Shown piece after piece: positions 1 to 7,814 of a stretch of 55,516 nucleotides of DNA. This DNA comes from Loigolactobacillus rennini DSM 20253 (GTDB taxonomy: Bacteria; Bacillota; Bacilli; Lactobacillales; Lactobacillaceae), in contig NZ_AYYI01000042.1 in the NCBI RefSeq assembly GCF_001436505.1, forward strand, positions 1-55,516, written 5' to 3'. Numbering within the stretch: the first letter of the stretch is position 1; every line of letters starts with the position of its first letter. The translations under genes were made by a program, and so were the position numbers. Below the pieces are notes generated by a model. It saw nothing but the letters and a program-made list of their open reading frames with translations, did not search any database and was not told the DNA's origin.

Positions 1-54
1 GAGGAGATCTCCAAAGGATAGAAACTATCCTTCAACACCATTTGACAAACTTCC
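1..54. repeat. Left copy of 54-bp terminal inverted repeat
   Basis: Bases 1-54 are identical to the reverse complement of 55462-55515 at the other end of the window. Inside is a perfect hairpin (AAGGATAG-AAA-CTATCCTT) and a 10-bp palindrome (GGAGATCTCC). Identity stops sharply at base 55. The likely explanation is the end of a repeated element, such as an insertion sequence, at which the sequence was cut or assembly stopped. The opening reads like ISL3-type ends from memory, but I cannot confirm a family. Confidence 0.75.
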
Positions 55-89
55 ATTTAATTTTAGGAAAAATTAGAATATATGTTTGG

Positions 90-536
90 TTACTTGCTAT
101 TCCAGTCTGCCGGATAAGTGACATACAGGAAACGCGCTTTTTTAGCAACTGAAAATTGAATTTGACTATTTTTAGGAATAAAAATCACTTCTCCAGCTTT
201 TGCCGTAACTGTCTCATGAGGCCCAATGACGCTTAATTCCCCTTCGATAACATAGTCAATTTCATCATAATCTAAATGCCATTTAAATGTCGTTTGCGCC
301 ATTACCATCAGACCACAACCTAATCTAGGGCTTTCCGATAATGTCAACAAATCTTTGGTGTAAACATGATCAGTCGCCTTCCCTGTATCAAGACGATCAG
401 CCGCCGTTACATTAATTGTTGGCAAATCTAGTGCAACTAATCCATCTTTATTATTTGACTGGTTAGTTAGCTGCTCAGTAATGAGCTGGCGAACAACCTT
501 TTCTAGATCAGCTTTACTAATATTTGGTTCATGCAT
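90..536 (-). CDS. eutQ: Ethanolamine utilisation protein EutQ (cupin)
   Basis: The 148-residue product is a single cupin domain. The first motif (WHLDYDEIDYVIEGEL) lies near residue 85 and the second (AGEVIFIPKNS) near residue 118. It is shorter than enterobacterial EutQ, which has an N-terminal extension, but fits the short Gram-positive form. EutQ is needed for ethanolamine use and the enterobacterial protein has been given an acetate kinase role; whether this short form shares it is unknown. I chose ATG 536 over GTG 545 because AGAAGG sits 8 nt before the ATG but directly abuts the GTG. The start overlaps the end of eutH by 8 nt, implying translational coupling. Last gene of the operon. 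Confidence 0.88.
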   Translation of the reverse strand: MHEPNISKADLEKVVRQLITEQLTNQSNNKDGLVALDLPTINVTAADRLDTGKATDHVYTKDLLTLSESPRLGCGLMVMAQTTFKWHLDYDEIDYVIEGELSVIGPHETVTAKAGEVIFIPKNSQIQFSVAKKARFLYVTYPADWNSK

Positions 537-1638
537 TGACTTCACCTTCTACTTCATCTTGCTTTAACAACCGATTAGCCATAAACATCGCAACACCGAT
601 CGCAGTCACACCAGCAACTAATTTACCAACAATCATTGGAAAAATCATATTTTGCGCAACACCAGCTGTGAAGCCTAAGTGATCCCCAAAAACAAACGCA
701 GCTGAAACAGCAAATGCAACGTTAATAATTTTACCGCGATTATCCATGTCCTTCATCATTTCAAACATCGGAATATTATTTGCTAGTGTTGCAACTAAAC
801 CTGCAGCTGCAGTTTGATTCATTCCTAGCGACTCACCTAATTTTACTAGTGGTTTACTAAACAGCTTTGTAATGACATAAACCAATGTAAATGCACCAGC
901 CAAGGTAAGCGCAATACTACCAACGACTTGAATACCTTCACTAACATCGCCGATGCCTTTAATAGCCGTCACACCGACCATCGATTGAATGGCACCCAAT
1001 GCTAAGCCAAAAGTGCCAACGATAATAATAATTTTGCCAAAAACGGAGAATCCTTTGATCATTGCCTCTGGCTTAAACCACAGGCCTAATGCAATTAGCA
1101 CTGCAAATAATATAATTGGCACTAGATTTTTTAGGATACTTATAATTGACATTTTCATCACTAAACCACCCGCTAAACAGCCTAGTGGAATCGTGATAAT
1201 GCCCGAAAGTACTCCTGTAGCTAAAAAACGATGATCTTTTTTTTCGATAATACCTAGTGCAACGGGAATTGTGAAAACAATGGTTGGCCCCATCATTGAT
1301 CCTAAGATCACACCAGAGAATAATCCTGCTTGTGTATTAGTTGCCATCTGTTGAGCAAGTTGAAAACCGCCCATATCAATGGCAATCAAACTAGTGGCAA
1401 ACATTGACGGATCAGCGCCTAATAATTTATAGACTGGCACTACGACTGGAGATAAAACTTTAGCTAAAACTGGCGCTAAAATAATGATTCCCACCATGGA
1501 TAATGCCAATGAGCCCATTGCCATAATGCCTTCTTCAAATTTTTCTCCTAGACCAAAACGATTTCCAAGCATTTTATCCAGAGCACCTAGAAGCATGAAG
1601 AACACCATAATGTACATAATAATCCCATTAATTGTCAT
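529..1638 (-). CDS. eutH: Ethanolamine transporter EutH
   Basis: A 369-residue, strongly hydrophobic protein with about ten membrane spans starting at residue 3 (IIMYIMVFFMLLGALDKM). The conserved EutH stretches near the middle (IAIDMGGFQLAQQMA) and near the C-terminus (AGLVATLANNIPMFEMM) are clear. EutH imports or equilibrates ethanolamine at the cell membrane, mainly when the substrate is scarce or protonated. Start ATG 1638 follows AGGAGG with ideal spacing; a longer frame to 1716 has no ribosome site and would run into eutN. It lies between eutN and eutQ, as in other Firmicute eut operons. Confidence 0.93.
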   Translation of the reverse strand: MTINGIIMYIMVFFMLLGALDKMLGNRFGLGEKFEEGIMAMGSLALSMVGIIILAPVLAKVLSPVVVPVYKLLGADPSMFATSLIAIDMGGFQLAQQMATNTQAGLFSGVILGSMMGPTIVFTIPVALGIIEKKDHRFLATGVLSGIITIPLGCLAGGLVMKMSIISILKNLVPIILFAVLIALGLWFKPEAMIKGFSVFGKIIIIVGTFGLALGAIQSMVGVTAIKGIGDVSEGIQVVGSIALTLAGAFTLVYVITKLFSKPLVKLGESLGMNQTAAAGLVATLANNIPMFEMMKDMDNRGKIINVAFAVSAAFVFGDHLGFTAGVAQNMIFPMIVGKLVAGVTAIGVAMFMANRLLKQDEVEGEVNA

Positions 1639-1651
1639 TATAACCTCCTTT

Positions 1652-1930
1652 CTATGGCATGTTACTTTCAACAGAATCAATAATTGCAATGATGGCCGCA
1701 TCAATGGGCAAATCATGATTTTTACTTAACATCCGTGCAGCAGAGCCTTCGGCAATTAAAACTTTCTCCGAAATTCCAGCACCAATTTGATCAATTGCAA
1801 TTAAATGTCGAATAATCTTTTTTTCTACGTTAATTTTGTCCGCTACTTCAACTAAAAGAAATTTACTGCCATTTAATTCATCATATTTTTTAGTTGCCCA
1901 TAAGTTACCGATCACCTTACCAACTACCAT
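1652..1930 (-). CDS. eutN: EutN/CcmL-type microcompartment vertex protein
   Basis: A 92-residue protein of the EutN/CcmL/PduN family, which forms pentamers capping the vertices of the icosahedral shell. The family start (MVVGKVIGNLWATKK), the central KFLLVEV strand and the DQIGAGISEKVLIAEGSAAR turn are all present. Length is normal for the family. It overlaps the end of the upstream unknown eut gene by 7 nt and is followed 13 nt later by eutH, so it is translated within the polycistron. Vertex proteins are low-copy relative to hexamers. Confidence 0.93.
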   Translation of the reverse strand: MVVGKVIGNLWATKKYDELNGSKFLLVEVADKINVEKKIIRHLIAIDQIGAGISEKVLIAEGSAARMLSKNHDLPIDAAIIAIIDSVESNMP

Positions 1931-2550
1931 TTCGAATCCCTACTTTTAATTAGTTGTTGTTCATGTGCAAATTCCCGCGCTAGAGGTGTTAATACTGAAT
2001 TGTTAGAAAGTATCAATCGACCATTTACGACATAATCCATCAAATGATCAGCAGTAATAAACTCAGGTTTAACGTTTAATTTTTCTGGTTTTCCAAATTT
2101 GTTTTTTAATAGATGCGGTAAAAATGGATCATCAGCAAACATTACGCCATACTTTGTAAGTTGCTTCTGGGCTTGCTGTAGTTTTTGTCGAACTCCATAA
2201 GCTAAATGAGGGTAAATGGTGACATTGCGACAAATAAGTACAGGCTGTCCAGCCAATAACCGTGAAACACAAATCGAGCTAATTAAATCGATTTCTTGTA
2301 AGTTTGCGACTGCTAAAATTTGTTGTTGCGATAGTACAGATAAACACAATAAATCAGCAGTAGTCATGTCTTGTTTTGAAGCAGAAAAGACTAATTGACT
2401 ATATTTTTTTAACTGCTCTAAAATAGCTGGTGTATAAGCCAGATGAGATAGCTCAAAGGCCGTGTACGAACGGTTACTTAGTAACTCCCAAACACGTTCA
2501 GTTACCTTTTTCGTCAATTCATCCAATTCATATGTTTGCATGGCAATCAC
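1924..2550 (-). CDS. Ethanolamine utilisation protein of unknown function
   Basis: A 208-residue protein found next to pduL and eutN, the position of the uncharacterised eut family usually modelled as a hypothetical eut protein in Firmicutes (TIGR02536-like, from memory). Residues 60-130 look like an alternating strand/helix flavoprotein-like fold. The C-terminus has a motif, VLTPLAREFAHEQ, that resembles the LTPSAR motif near the N-terminus of the EutT-like protein of this operon. No catalytic residue can be named. The start is GTG 2550 or ATG 2541; both overlap the end of pduL, and neither has a strong ribosome site. Product role is unknown; context says microcompartment or cofactor related. 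Confidence 0.7.
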   Translation of the reverse strand: MIAMQTYELDELTKKVTERVWELLSNRSYTAFELSHLAYTPAILEQLKKYSQLVFSASKQDMTTADLLCLSVLSQQQILAVANLQEIDLISSICVSRLLAGQPVLICRNVTIYPHLAYGVRQKLQQAQKQLTKYGVMFADDPFLPHLLKNKFGKPEKLNVKPEFITADHLMDYVVNGRLILSNNSVLTPLAREFAHEQQLIKSRDSKW

Positions 2551-3172
2551 TGCTTTTCACAATTGTGCCGCGTAAGCCTTTAGTCAGGCCACAAGCATTT
2601 GCTTCATCAAAATCAACATGCATATATGTTGCATACTTTTGACTAACACGAACCACAACTGAATCAAAGATTAATGGACGTAACCCATTAGCACGGACCT
2701 GTACGATTTCACCATTTTTAACATTAAACAACTGGGCATCATGTGGTGTCATATGGATATGACGTTGAGCAATAATGGTTCCTATACCTAATGCGACGGA
2801 CTTAGTACCATTTTCAAGAATGACACCTGGCGTATTCTCTAAATGCCCACTTTCACGTATTGGCGCGTCAATTCCCAGTGCACGCGCATCTGTTAACGAA
2901 ACTTCCACCTGTGTTTGCTCTCGTACCGGGCCTAAGATAGCGACTTTAGTTAATTTACCGTTAGGCCCTTTAACTGTGACGCGTTCTTCGCTTGCATATT
3001 GTTCTGGCTGTGAAAGCCACTTTTTGGGTGTTAATTGATATCCAGGTCCAAATAACCGATCAAGTGTTGATTGATCAAGATGAACATGGCGCCCAGATGC
3101 TTCAATCTCAAATGACATTTTTGTTTTCACCTTAGTGACAACGCGATTGACAATTTCTTCTAAATCAACTAT
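2528..3172 (-). CDS. pduL: PduL-type phosphate acyltransferase
   Basis: Converts acetyl-CoA plus phosphate to acetyl-phosphate and CoA, recycling CoA for EutE inside the microcompartment. The two PduL zinc sites are seen as RHVHL and RHIHM. The amphipathic N-terminus (VDLEEIVNRVVTKVKTKM) has the character of an encapsulation peptide. The start is odd: a strong AAGGAGG at 3181-3187 is followed 8 nt later by ATA at 3172, exactly where family length (214 aa) and eutT overlap (ATAGTTGA) predict the start. Alternatives are ATG 3208 with no ribosome site, GTG 3181 inside the ribosome site, or ATG 3118, which would remove the encapsulation peptide. The function is secure, the start is not. Confidence 0.85.
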   Translation of the reverse strand: MVDLEEIVNRVVTKVKTKMSFEIEASGRHVHLDQSTLDRLFGPGYQLTPKKWLSQPEQYASEERVTVKGPNGKLTKVAILGPVREQTQVEVSLTDARALGIDAPIRESGHLENTPGVILENGTKSVALGIGTIIAQRHIHMTPHDAQLFNVKNGEIVQVRANGLRPLIFDSVVVRVSQKYATYMHVDFDEANACGLTKGLRGTIVKSSDCHANI

Positions 3173-3791
3173 TTCTAACACCTCCTTGTAAATAATGATT
3201 TTGTACATTTAACAGAAAATCCGTTAATTGGGTTGTAATCATTGAATAAGCACGGTCAAAATCTGTTTCTTTAAATTGTGGTACTTCATCAATTAACGCT
3301 AAATAGGAAACTTGAAGTCGTTCTAAAGTTAAAAACAATTTATTTAACCAATAATTAAGCAAAACTTTGTTTTCAATCTTTCTAGGGCACTGTTGAATTA
3401 GATCAATTTTTTGAAATTTAATTTCTTTTGTCACATCATTTTGTTGAATTTCTATTAATTGAAAAATCATTACCAACAGTTGTGTTAATTGCCACTGTGG
3501 AAAATAAGCTGTAAAACCAATACAGTCATTACCTAATGCTTTCAATTGATATTGAAAAGCAAAAAATTTATTGATTTTTAAATCTTTATTGGGTTCAAAA
3601 CAATAAAAGCTTTCATTAATTTTTTGGACATTAACTTGTGGTTTCCCTTTAGTGATTAATGTAATGCCACGTTCCTTTAAAAAACTACGTGCTGAAGGTG
3701 TTAAAACTGTATCTGAGTCAATGGCACAATTATTTTTAAGCTTGTGTTGCCGCCATAATTGTCGCATTGCTATTTCCGTCAACACCTTCAT
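3165..3791 (-). CDS. eutT: EutT-like protein (degenerate cobalamin adenosyltransferase?)
   Basis: The N-terminal 50 residues match EutT proteins: MKVLTE start, then VLTPSARSFLKERGI. The remaining 150 residues form a helical region rich in Leu/Gln with no recognisable CCxxC metal cluster of the enterobacterial EutT enzyme; the only cysteines are isolated (residues 22, 69, 90, 136 by eye). It is therefore either a divergent Gram-positive EutT or one that has lost catalysis. A separate PduO-type adenosyltransferase is encoded at 16285-16848, which could supply AdoCbl instead. ATG 3791 follows GGGAGG. It overlaps pduL by 8 nt if pduL starts at 3172. Confidence 0.65.
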   Translation of the reverse strand: MKVLTEIAMRQLWRQHKLKNNCAIDSDTVLTPSARSFLKERGITLITKGKPQVNVQKINESFYCFEPNKDLKINKFFAFQYQLKALGNDCIGFTAYFPQWQLTQLLVMIFQLIEIQQNDVTKEIKFQKIDLIQQCPRKIENKVLLNYWLNKLFLTLERLQVSYLALIDEVPQFKETDFDRAYSMITTQLTDFLLNVQNHYLQGGVRNS

Positions 3792-3812
3792 TTAAATCAT
3801 TCCTCCCAAATA

Positions 3813-4121
3813 TTAATCATTTGCTAAATTAGCTTTATCCCCTAACATATGCGGTAAAATAGCATCAACTTCTGTATGTGGTCGTGGAATAACATGGACA
3901 GAGATTAATTCGCCAACACGTTCAGAAGCAGCAGCACCAGCATCTGTTGCCGCTTTAACAGCACCAACATCACCACGTACCATAACTGTTACCAAACCAG
4001 CACCAATTTGTTCTTTTCCGATTAGCGTAACATTGGCAGCTTTAACCATCGCATCTGCCGCTTCAATAGAACCCACTAAACCTTTTGTTTCAATCATTCC
4101 TAAAGCATTTGTATTTGACAT
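3813..4121 (-). CDS. eutM: EutM-type hexameric shell protein (BMC domain)
   Basis: A 102-residue single BMC-domain protein of the PduA/EutM type, the main hexamer tiling the shell facets. The signature [20 protein letters not shown] opens the protein; [17 protein letters not shown] forms the second half of the domain, and HVIPRPH closes it. The pore-loop region (KEQIGAG) is typical. ATG follows AGGAGGAATTAATA. The gene is 19 nt downstream of eutE and 22 nt upstream of the EutT-like gene. Confidence 0.95.
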   Translation of the reverse strand: MSNTNALGMIETKGLVGSIEAADAMVKAANVTLIGKEQIGAGLVTVMVRGDVGAVKAATDAGAAASERVGELISVHVIPRPHTEVDAILPHMLGDKANLAND

Positions 4122-4140
4122 TATTAATTCCTCCTAAATT

Positions 4141-5619
4141 TTAATTACTTAATTTTTCTAAAACTTGATCTACTAATGCATCAACTAGCGAATCTGGAAT
4201 TACTCCTGTTTGACTTAAATCTGAATTTGATGACGATTCTGAAACGCGAACTTCATCCACTTCGTGAATACCATATGCAACCCGCCGTAAATTTAATAAA
4301 TTAAGTGGATTGATATTGTCAGAAGTAGCACTACCACCAACAGCACCACAACCTAAAGTTAATGCAGGCTTTAAATTGGTAGTTGCACCAATACCGCCTA
4401 ATGAACCCGCAGTGTTAACGAGAATTCTTGAAGTTGGCACGTTCAATGCATAGTGTCTAGCCACTGCTTGATTTTCTGTATGAATCATTGCAGTGTGACC
4501 TGCACCTTCGTTTAATAACAATTTTTGTGCGAGCTGCTCAGCTGCATTGACATCGGGTACTTCAAAATAAGCTAAAATTGGTGCTAATTTTTCGCGTGCG
4601 TAAGGATCATTTGGTCCAACATTTTCAACATTATCAGGTGCTATCAATACTTTAGTCGCTTCTGGAACATTTAGATCAGCTAAATCAGCAATTGCTTGTA
4701 CTGATTTACCTACAATTTGTGGATTCATTGTGCCATTAGCACGTAAAATAAATTGAGATAATTTAGCAACCTCTGTTTCATCCATAAAGTAAGCACCTTG
4801 TGCTTTTAGTTCTGCTTTCACCTCCTTTTTATTAACAGACTCTACAATAATTGATTGTTCCGAAGCACAAATGGTACCATTATCGAAAGTTTGAGAATCG
4901 ATAATTCGACTGACAGCATGTCTAACATTCGCACTCTTTTCGATAAAAGCTGGACCGTTACCAGGACCTACACCTAATGCTGGCGTTCCTGATGAATAAG
5001 CAGCATGAACCATTGCACCCCCACCTGTAGCTAAAATCAGATTAGTCATGTCATTTTGCATTAATTCTTGTGTACCTGGTAGTGTTGGCACCGTCATGCA
5101 GGAAATAAGCCCTTTTGGCGCGCCTGCTTGTGTTGCAGCATCACTTACAATTTGCACAGCTTCTAAAATTGCCTTTAAAGCGTTAGGATGTGGTGAAAAA
5201 ACAATGCCATTACCAGCTTTAACTGCAATTAGTGCTTTGTAAAAAATTGAAGAGGTGGGATTTGTTGATGGAATCAGCCCTGCGATAACCCCCATTGGCA
5301 CTGCAATATCCATAACTTTTTCTGCTTGATGTTCTTGTAAAACACCCACTGTTTTTAAATCTTTATACTTTTCGTAAACAGCTTTAGAAGCAAAAACATT
5401 TTTTGTAACCTTATCCTGCCACTTACCAAATCCTGTTTCTTCTTGAGCCATTTTAGCTAGCTTTACACTAGCTTGTTCTCCTGCATCCGCGATGGCTGCA
5501 CAAATCGAATCAATCTGATTTTGTGAGAAATGGCTAAATTCTTGTTGTGCTTTTTTTGCCTGTTTTAAAAGCCGACGAACTTCTTGAATTGAGATCAAGT
5601 CTTGATCTTCTAATTTCAA
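4141..5619 (-). CDS. eutE: Acetaldehyde dehydrogenase, CoA-acylating (EutE)
   Basis: Oxidises the acetaldehyde released by EutBC to acetyl-CoA with NAD and CoA inside the microcompartment. The aldehyde dehydrogenase fold is full length (492 aa). The nucleophile is Cys251 in NGTICASEQS, the glycine-rich cofactor region is ATGGGAMVHAAYSSG, and residues 1-25 form an amphipathic helix like known EutE encapsulation peptides. The start codon is TTG (5617-5619), 7 nt after GGAGGG; its last two bases overlap the TGA stop of the preceding shell gene, so translation is probably coupled. Confidence 0.94.
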   Translation of the reverse strand: MKLEDQDLISIQEVRRLLKQAKKAQQEFSHFSQNQIDSICAAIADAGEQASVKLAKMAQEETGFGKWQDKVTKNVFASKAVYEKYKDLKTVGVLQEHQAEKVMDIAVPMGVIAGLIPSTNPTSSIFYKALIAVKAGNGIVFSPHPNALKAILEAVQIVSDAATQAGAPKGLISCMTVPTLPGTQELMQNDMTNLILATGGGAMVHAAYSSGTPALGVGPGNGPAFIEKSANVRHAVSRIIDSQTFDNGTICASEQSIIVESVNKKEVKAELKAQGAYFMDETEVAKLSQFILRANGTMNPQIVGKSVQAIADLADLNVPEATKVLIAPDNVENVGPNDPYAREKLAPILAYFEVPDVNAAEQLAQKLLLNEGAGHTAMIHTENQAVARHYALNVPTSRILVNTAGSLGGIGATTNLKPALTLGCGAVGGSATSDNINPLNLLNLRRVAYGIHEVDEVRVSESSSNSDLSQTGVIPDSLVDALVDQVLEKLSN

Positions 5620-6188
5620 TTAACATCCCTCCGTGTAAATTCCCGCATCATGGCCGCAATAAGCTGCCGCTTTGTTGCTTTAGCAATTGTTTTATTAGGT
5701 AATTTTATTTTCATTTTTTTGGCTCTCTTTTTAAGTTCAGTTAAGCGCATCCGCTCAAGTTTGTGTCTTAAAGTTAATGCATCAGTTTTGTATTGTTTTG
5801 TCGGCACTTTAAACTGCTTTTGTTTATCTACTTTATTTTGATCTAATGTACTTTGCTGTGTGCTTGATGTTTTTTCGTTCTTAGGCGCAATTGTTTTAAC
5901 CTGTTCCTTTTTGGCTTTAGATCTGAAAAACATCAATTGCTGATCAAGCCTAGCAATAACATCACTGCTCAATAAGCAATGTAATTGTGAAGCAATTGTT
6001 CGCCCAGCATCGACTGCGGCTGTCACTTCTGCGACCTCTCCAACAAACATAACTGTTTCCAAACCACCGCGAGTACGCATAATTCCGTGTAAATGCACCA
6101 TGGCAGCCTTTAGCCCAACATCTGCTACGGCTACAGCACCGACATAACCATGTACTTCAATTAACCCTAAACTAATCACATTGGACAA
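5616..6188 (-). CDS. eutK: EutK-like shell protein with basic SAP/HeH-like C-terminal domain
   Basis: Residues 1-90 are one BMC domain (SLGLIEVHGYVGAVAVADVG, then VMFVGEVAEVTAAVDAG). Residues 95-135 are a Lys/Thr/Gln-rich linker. Residues 140-187 form a very basic helical module (LERMRLTELKKRAKKMKIK, then ATKRQLIAAMMREF) whose spacing resembles SAP, HeH or Rho-N nucleic-acid-binding modules. Enterobacterial EutK also has a C-terminal helix-turn-helix-like domain after one BMC domain, so EutK-like is the best name, although the C-terminal fold may be analogous. The start codon is TTG 6188, 10 nt after AGGA. It is followed by an overlapping eutE. Confidence 0.8.
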   Translation of the reverse strand: MSNVISLGLIEVHGYVGAVAVADVGLKAAMVHLHGIMRTRGGLETVMFVGEVAEVTAAVDAGRTIASQLHCLLSSDVIARLDQQLMFFRSKAKKEQVKTIAPKNEKTSSTQQSTLDQNKVDKQKQFKVPTKQYKTDALTLRHKLERMRLTELKKRAKKMKIKLPNKTIAKATKRQLIAAMMREFTRRDVN

Positions 6189-6223
6189 TTACATCACATC
6201 CTGCCGTTTGATCTTTAGCGAAT

Positions 6224-6877
6224 TCAATATGCTAATGGTGCATCAGCAATATTTTCCACCGCTTGCGCAAAGGCATCACAAGCTGCGCGACATGCCGATT
6301 GACTGCCTGTTAACAAAGCACCCCCAAAGTTAGTTTCTGAAGGCGGATTGTACATGACGCCCATTGCAACATCAGCAGCTTTCATAGCAGCATCAAGTCC
6401 GTAAATTGACTCAAGTGGTGGTGCAATTAAATAGGCAATTGCTGTACCAACCGAACTGTTTACTGCCTTTGATAAATAACTACCAGTCCTTGAAATTGTA
6501 TGTGCAAAATAGATAATACTGTTGTCCTCATTGGCACTAATAAAATGAGCTTCTGATTCCACTACCTGAACCGCCATTTCTAAACCACTACGAATTTCTG
6601 CGGGACTAGGTCCTCCTAGAATACCGATGATTTCTCCTGCTAATTTAGTTGAAGCATTAGCAGCACCGGCATATAAGCTTTTCGCGTATACAACTTCTAC
6701 ATCAGCTACTTTAGTTGCTTCATCCAATGCAACATAAGTGACATCATCACTATCTGTCGTGATTAAGCCAAGACTCTTCACGTATGTAGGCAGTTGTAGT
6801 GCGTGTGCTAAAGCTGGATCAACATTCGGAATGATCTTTGTGCTTAAAACGGTTGCTTTAATCACATCTTTTTTCAC
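6224..6877 (-). CDS. eutL: EutL trimeric shell protein (tandem BMC)
   Basis: A 217-residue protein with two fused circularly permuted BMC domains, forming pseudohexameric trimers with a gated pore. Motifs include PNVDPALAHALQLP at the N-terminus, LAGEIIGILGGPSPAEIRSG in the middle, and MGVMYNPPSETNFGGALLTG near the C-terminus, all characteristic of EutL. Length is normal. The start is GTG 6877 with GGGAGG 7 nt before it. It lies 12 nt after eutC. EutL is thought to pass larger cofactors or bind ethanolamine. Confidence 0.95.
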   Translation of the reverse strand: MKKDVIKATVLSTKIIPNVDPALAHALQLPTYVKSLGLITTDSDDVTYVALDEATKVADVEVVYAKSLYAGAANASTKLAGEIIGILGGPSPAEIRSGLEMAVQVVESEAHFISANEDNSIIYFAHTISRTGSYLSKAVNSSVGTAIAYLIAPPLESIYGLDAAMKAADVAMGVMYNPPSETNFGGALLTGSQSACRAACDAFAQAVENIADAPLAY

Positions 6878-6889
6878 TGTTTATCCTCC

Positions 6890-7795
6890 CTACTTGGTTT
6901 CGTTATCAACTGTTTTAAGATCAATACCAGATTTTTTCAAGCGCAACATTTTATCTAATAATTCAGCAATGTAAGCACCTGCTTCAACAGCAGGTAAACC
7001 ACCATCATGAATATTAGATACAACTGTTCGTCTTGCTTCCGGCATACCGCGTGTCGGACGGTAAGCAATGTAAGCACTCATTGATTTTGCTGTAACAAGT
7101 CCAGGACGTTCACCAACTAGTAAACAAACGACATCGGCATCAGTAATTTCGCCAATATGATCTTCAGCGCCCACACGGCAGTATTTGACAAAAATCACAT
7201 TAGACTCATCAAAATCTAAGCCGTATACTTTAAGTCCTTGCTTGATTGCCGGAATAATTTCACGAACATTAGCTTCAATTGCAGCTGAGCTCAAACCATC
7301 CCCAACAATCATTTGGATTTTGGGATGTTTTTGTGTATGTGACCGAATCTTACTGACCATTTCATCTGTGAATTTACGACCACGATCTGGACGTGTAATG
7401 TACTCATCCTTTGTTTGACAAGTCGTTTGAGTCATAATAAATCCCATTGATTTTGGCAATTTGGGATCTACATCTGAAAAAACAGCATCTTGAGCAGCTG
7501 CATGGTCCGCGCGAAAACGTAATACAGAAGCTGTTTTATATCTTGTACCGCTACGCCACATTCCTAGACGTGCAGGCGTGAACGATTTCATTTTTAAATA
7601 ACCTTCACGATCGTGAGGATGCGGCACTAAAAATTGTTTTCTGAGATCAATCTTAGTAATATCATCTAAAACTTGATCGCTATCCTCATTAGTTATTGAT
7701 TCACTATCTTTCGATTGACTTTCTGTATTTTTCTCTTGGTTAGTCATCTCAGTTAAAATATTTTTAACCATATTTTTTAACTCTTGTTCATCCAT
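6890..7795 (-). CDS. eutC: Ethanolamine ammonia-lyase small subunit EutC
   Basis: Light chain of AdoCbl-dependent ethanolamine ammonia-lyase, which splits ethanolamine to acetaldehyde and ammonia. Residues 1-20 ([15 protein letters not shown]) are the short helix that targets the enzyme to the microcompartment, followed by an acidic linker to about residue 50. The core has [17 protein letters not shown], then [15 protein letters not shown], and the cobalamin-binding part [18 protein letters not shown]. The C-terminus has the conserved [19 protein letters not shown]. Full length (301 aa). It sits 19 nt downstream of eutB. Confidence 0.96.
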   Translation of the reverse strand: MDEQELKNMVKNILTEMTNQEKNTESQSKDSESITNEDSDQVLDDITKIDLRKQFLVPHPHDREGYLKMKSFTPARLGMWRSGTRYKTASVLRFRADHAAAQDAVFSDVDPKLPKSMGFIMTQTTCQTKDEYITRPDRGRKFTDEMVSKIRSHTQKHPKIQMIVGDGLSSAAIEANVREIIPAIKQGLKVYGLDFDESNVIFVKYCRVGAEDHIGEITDADVVCLLVGERPGLVTAKSMSAYIAYRPTRGMPEARRTVVSNIHDGGLPAVEAGAYIAELLDKMLRLKKSGIDLKTVDNETK

Positions 7796-7814
7796 TGATT
7801 TTCACCTTCTTTGC

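Noticed and set aside
989-1234. Antisense frame opposite eutH
   Set aside because: It lies wholly within a well-supported gene on the other strand and has no ribosome site or family resemblance.
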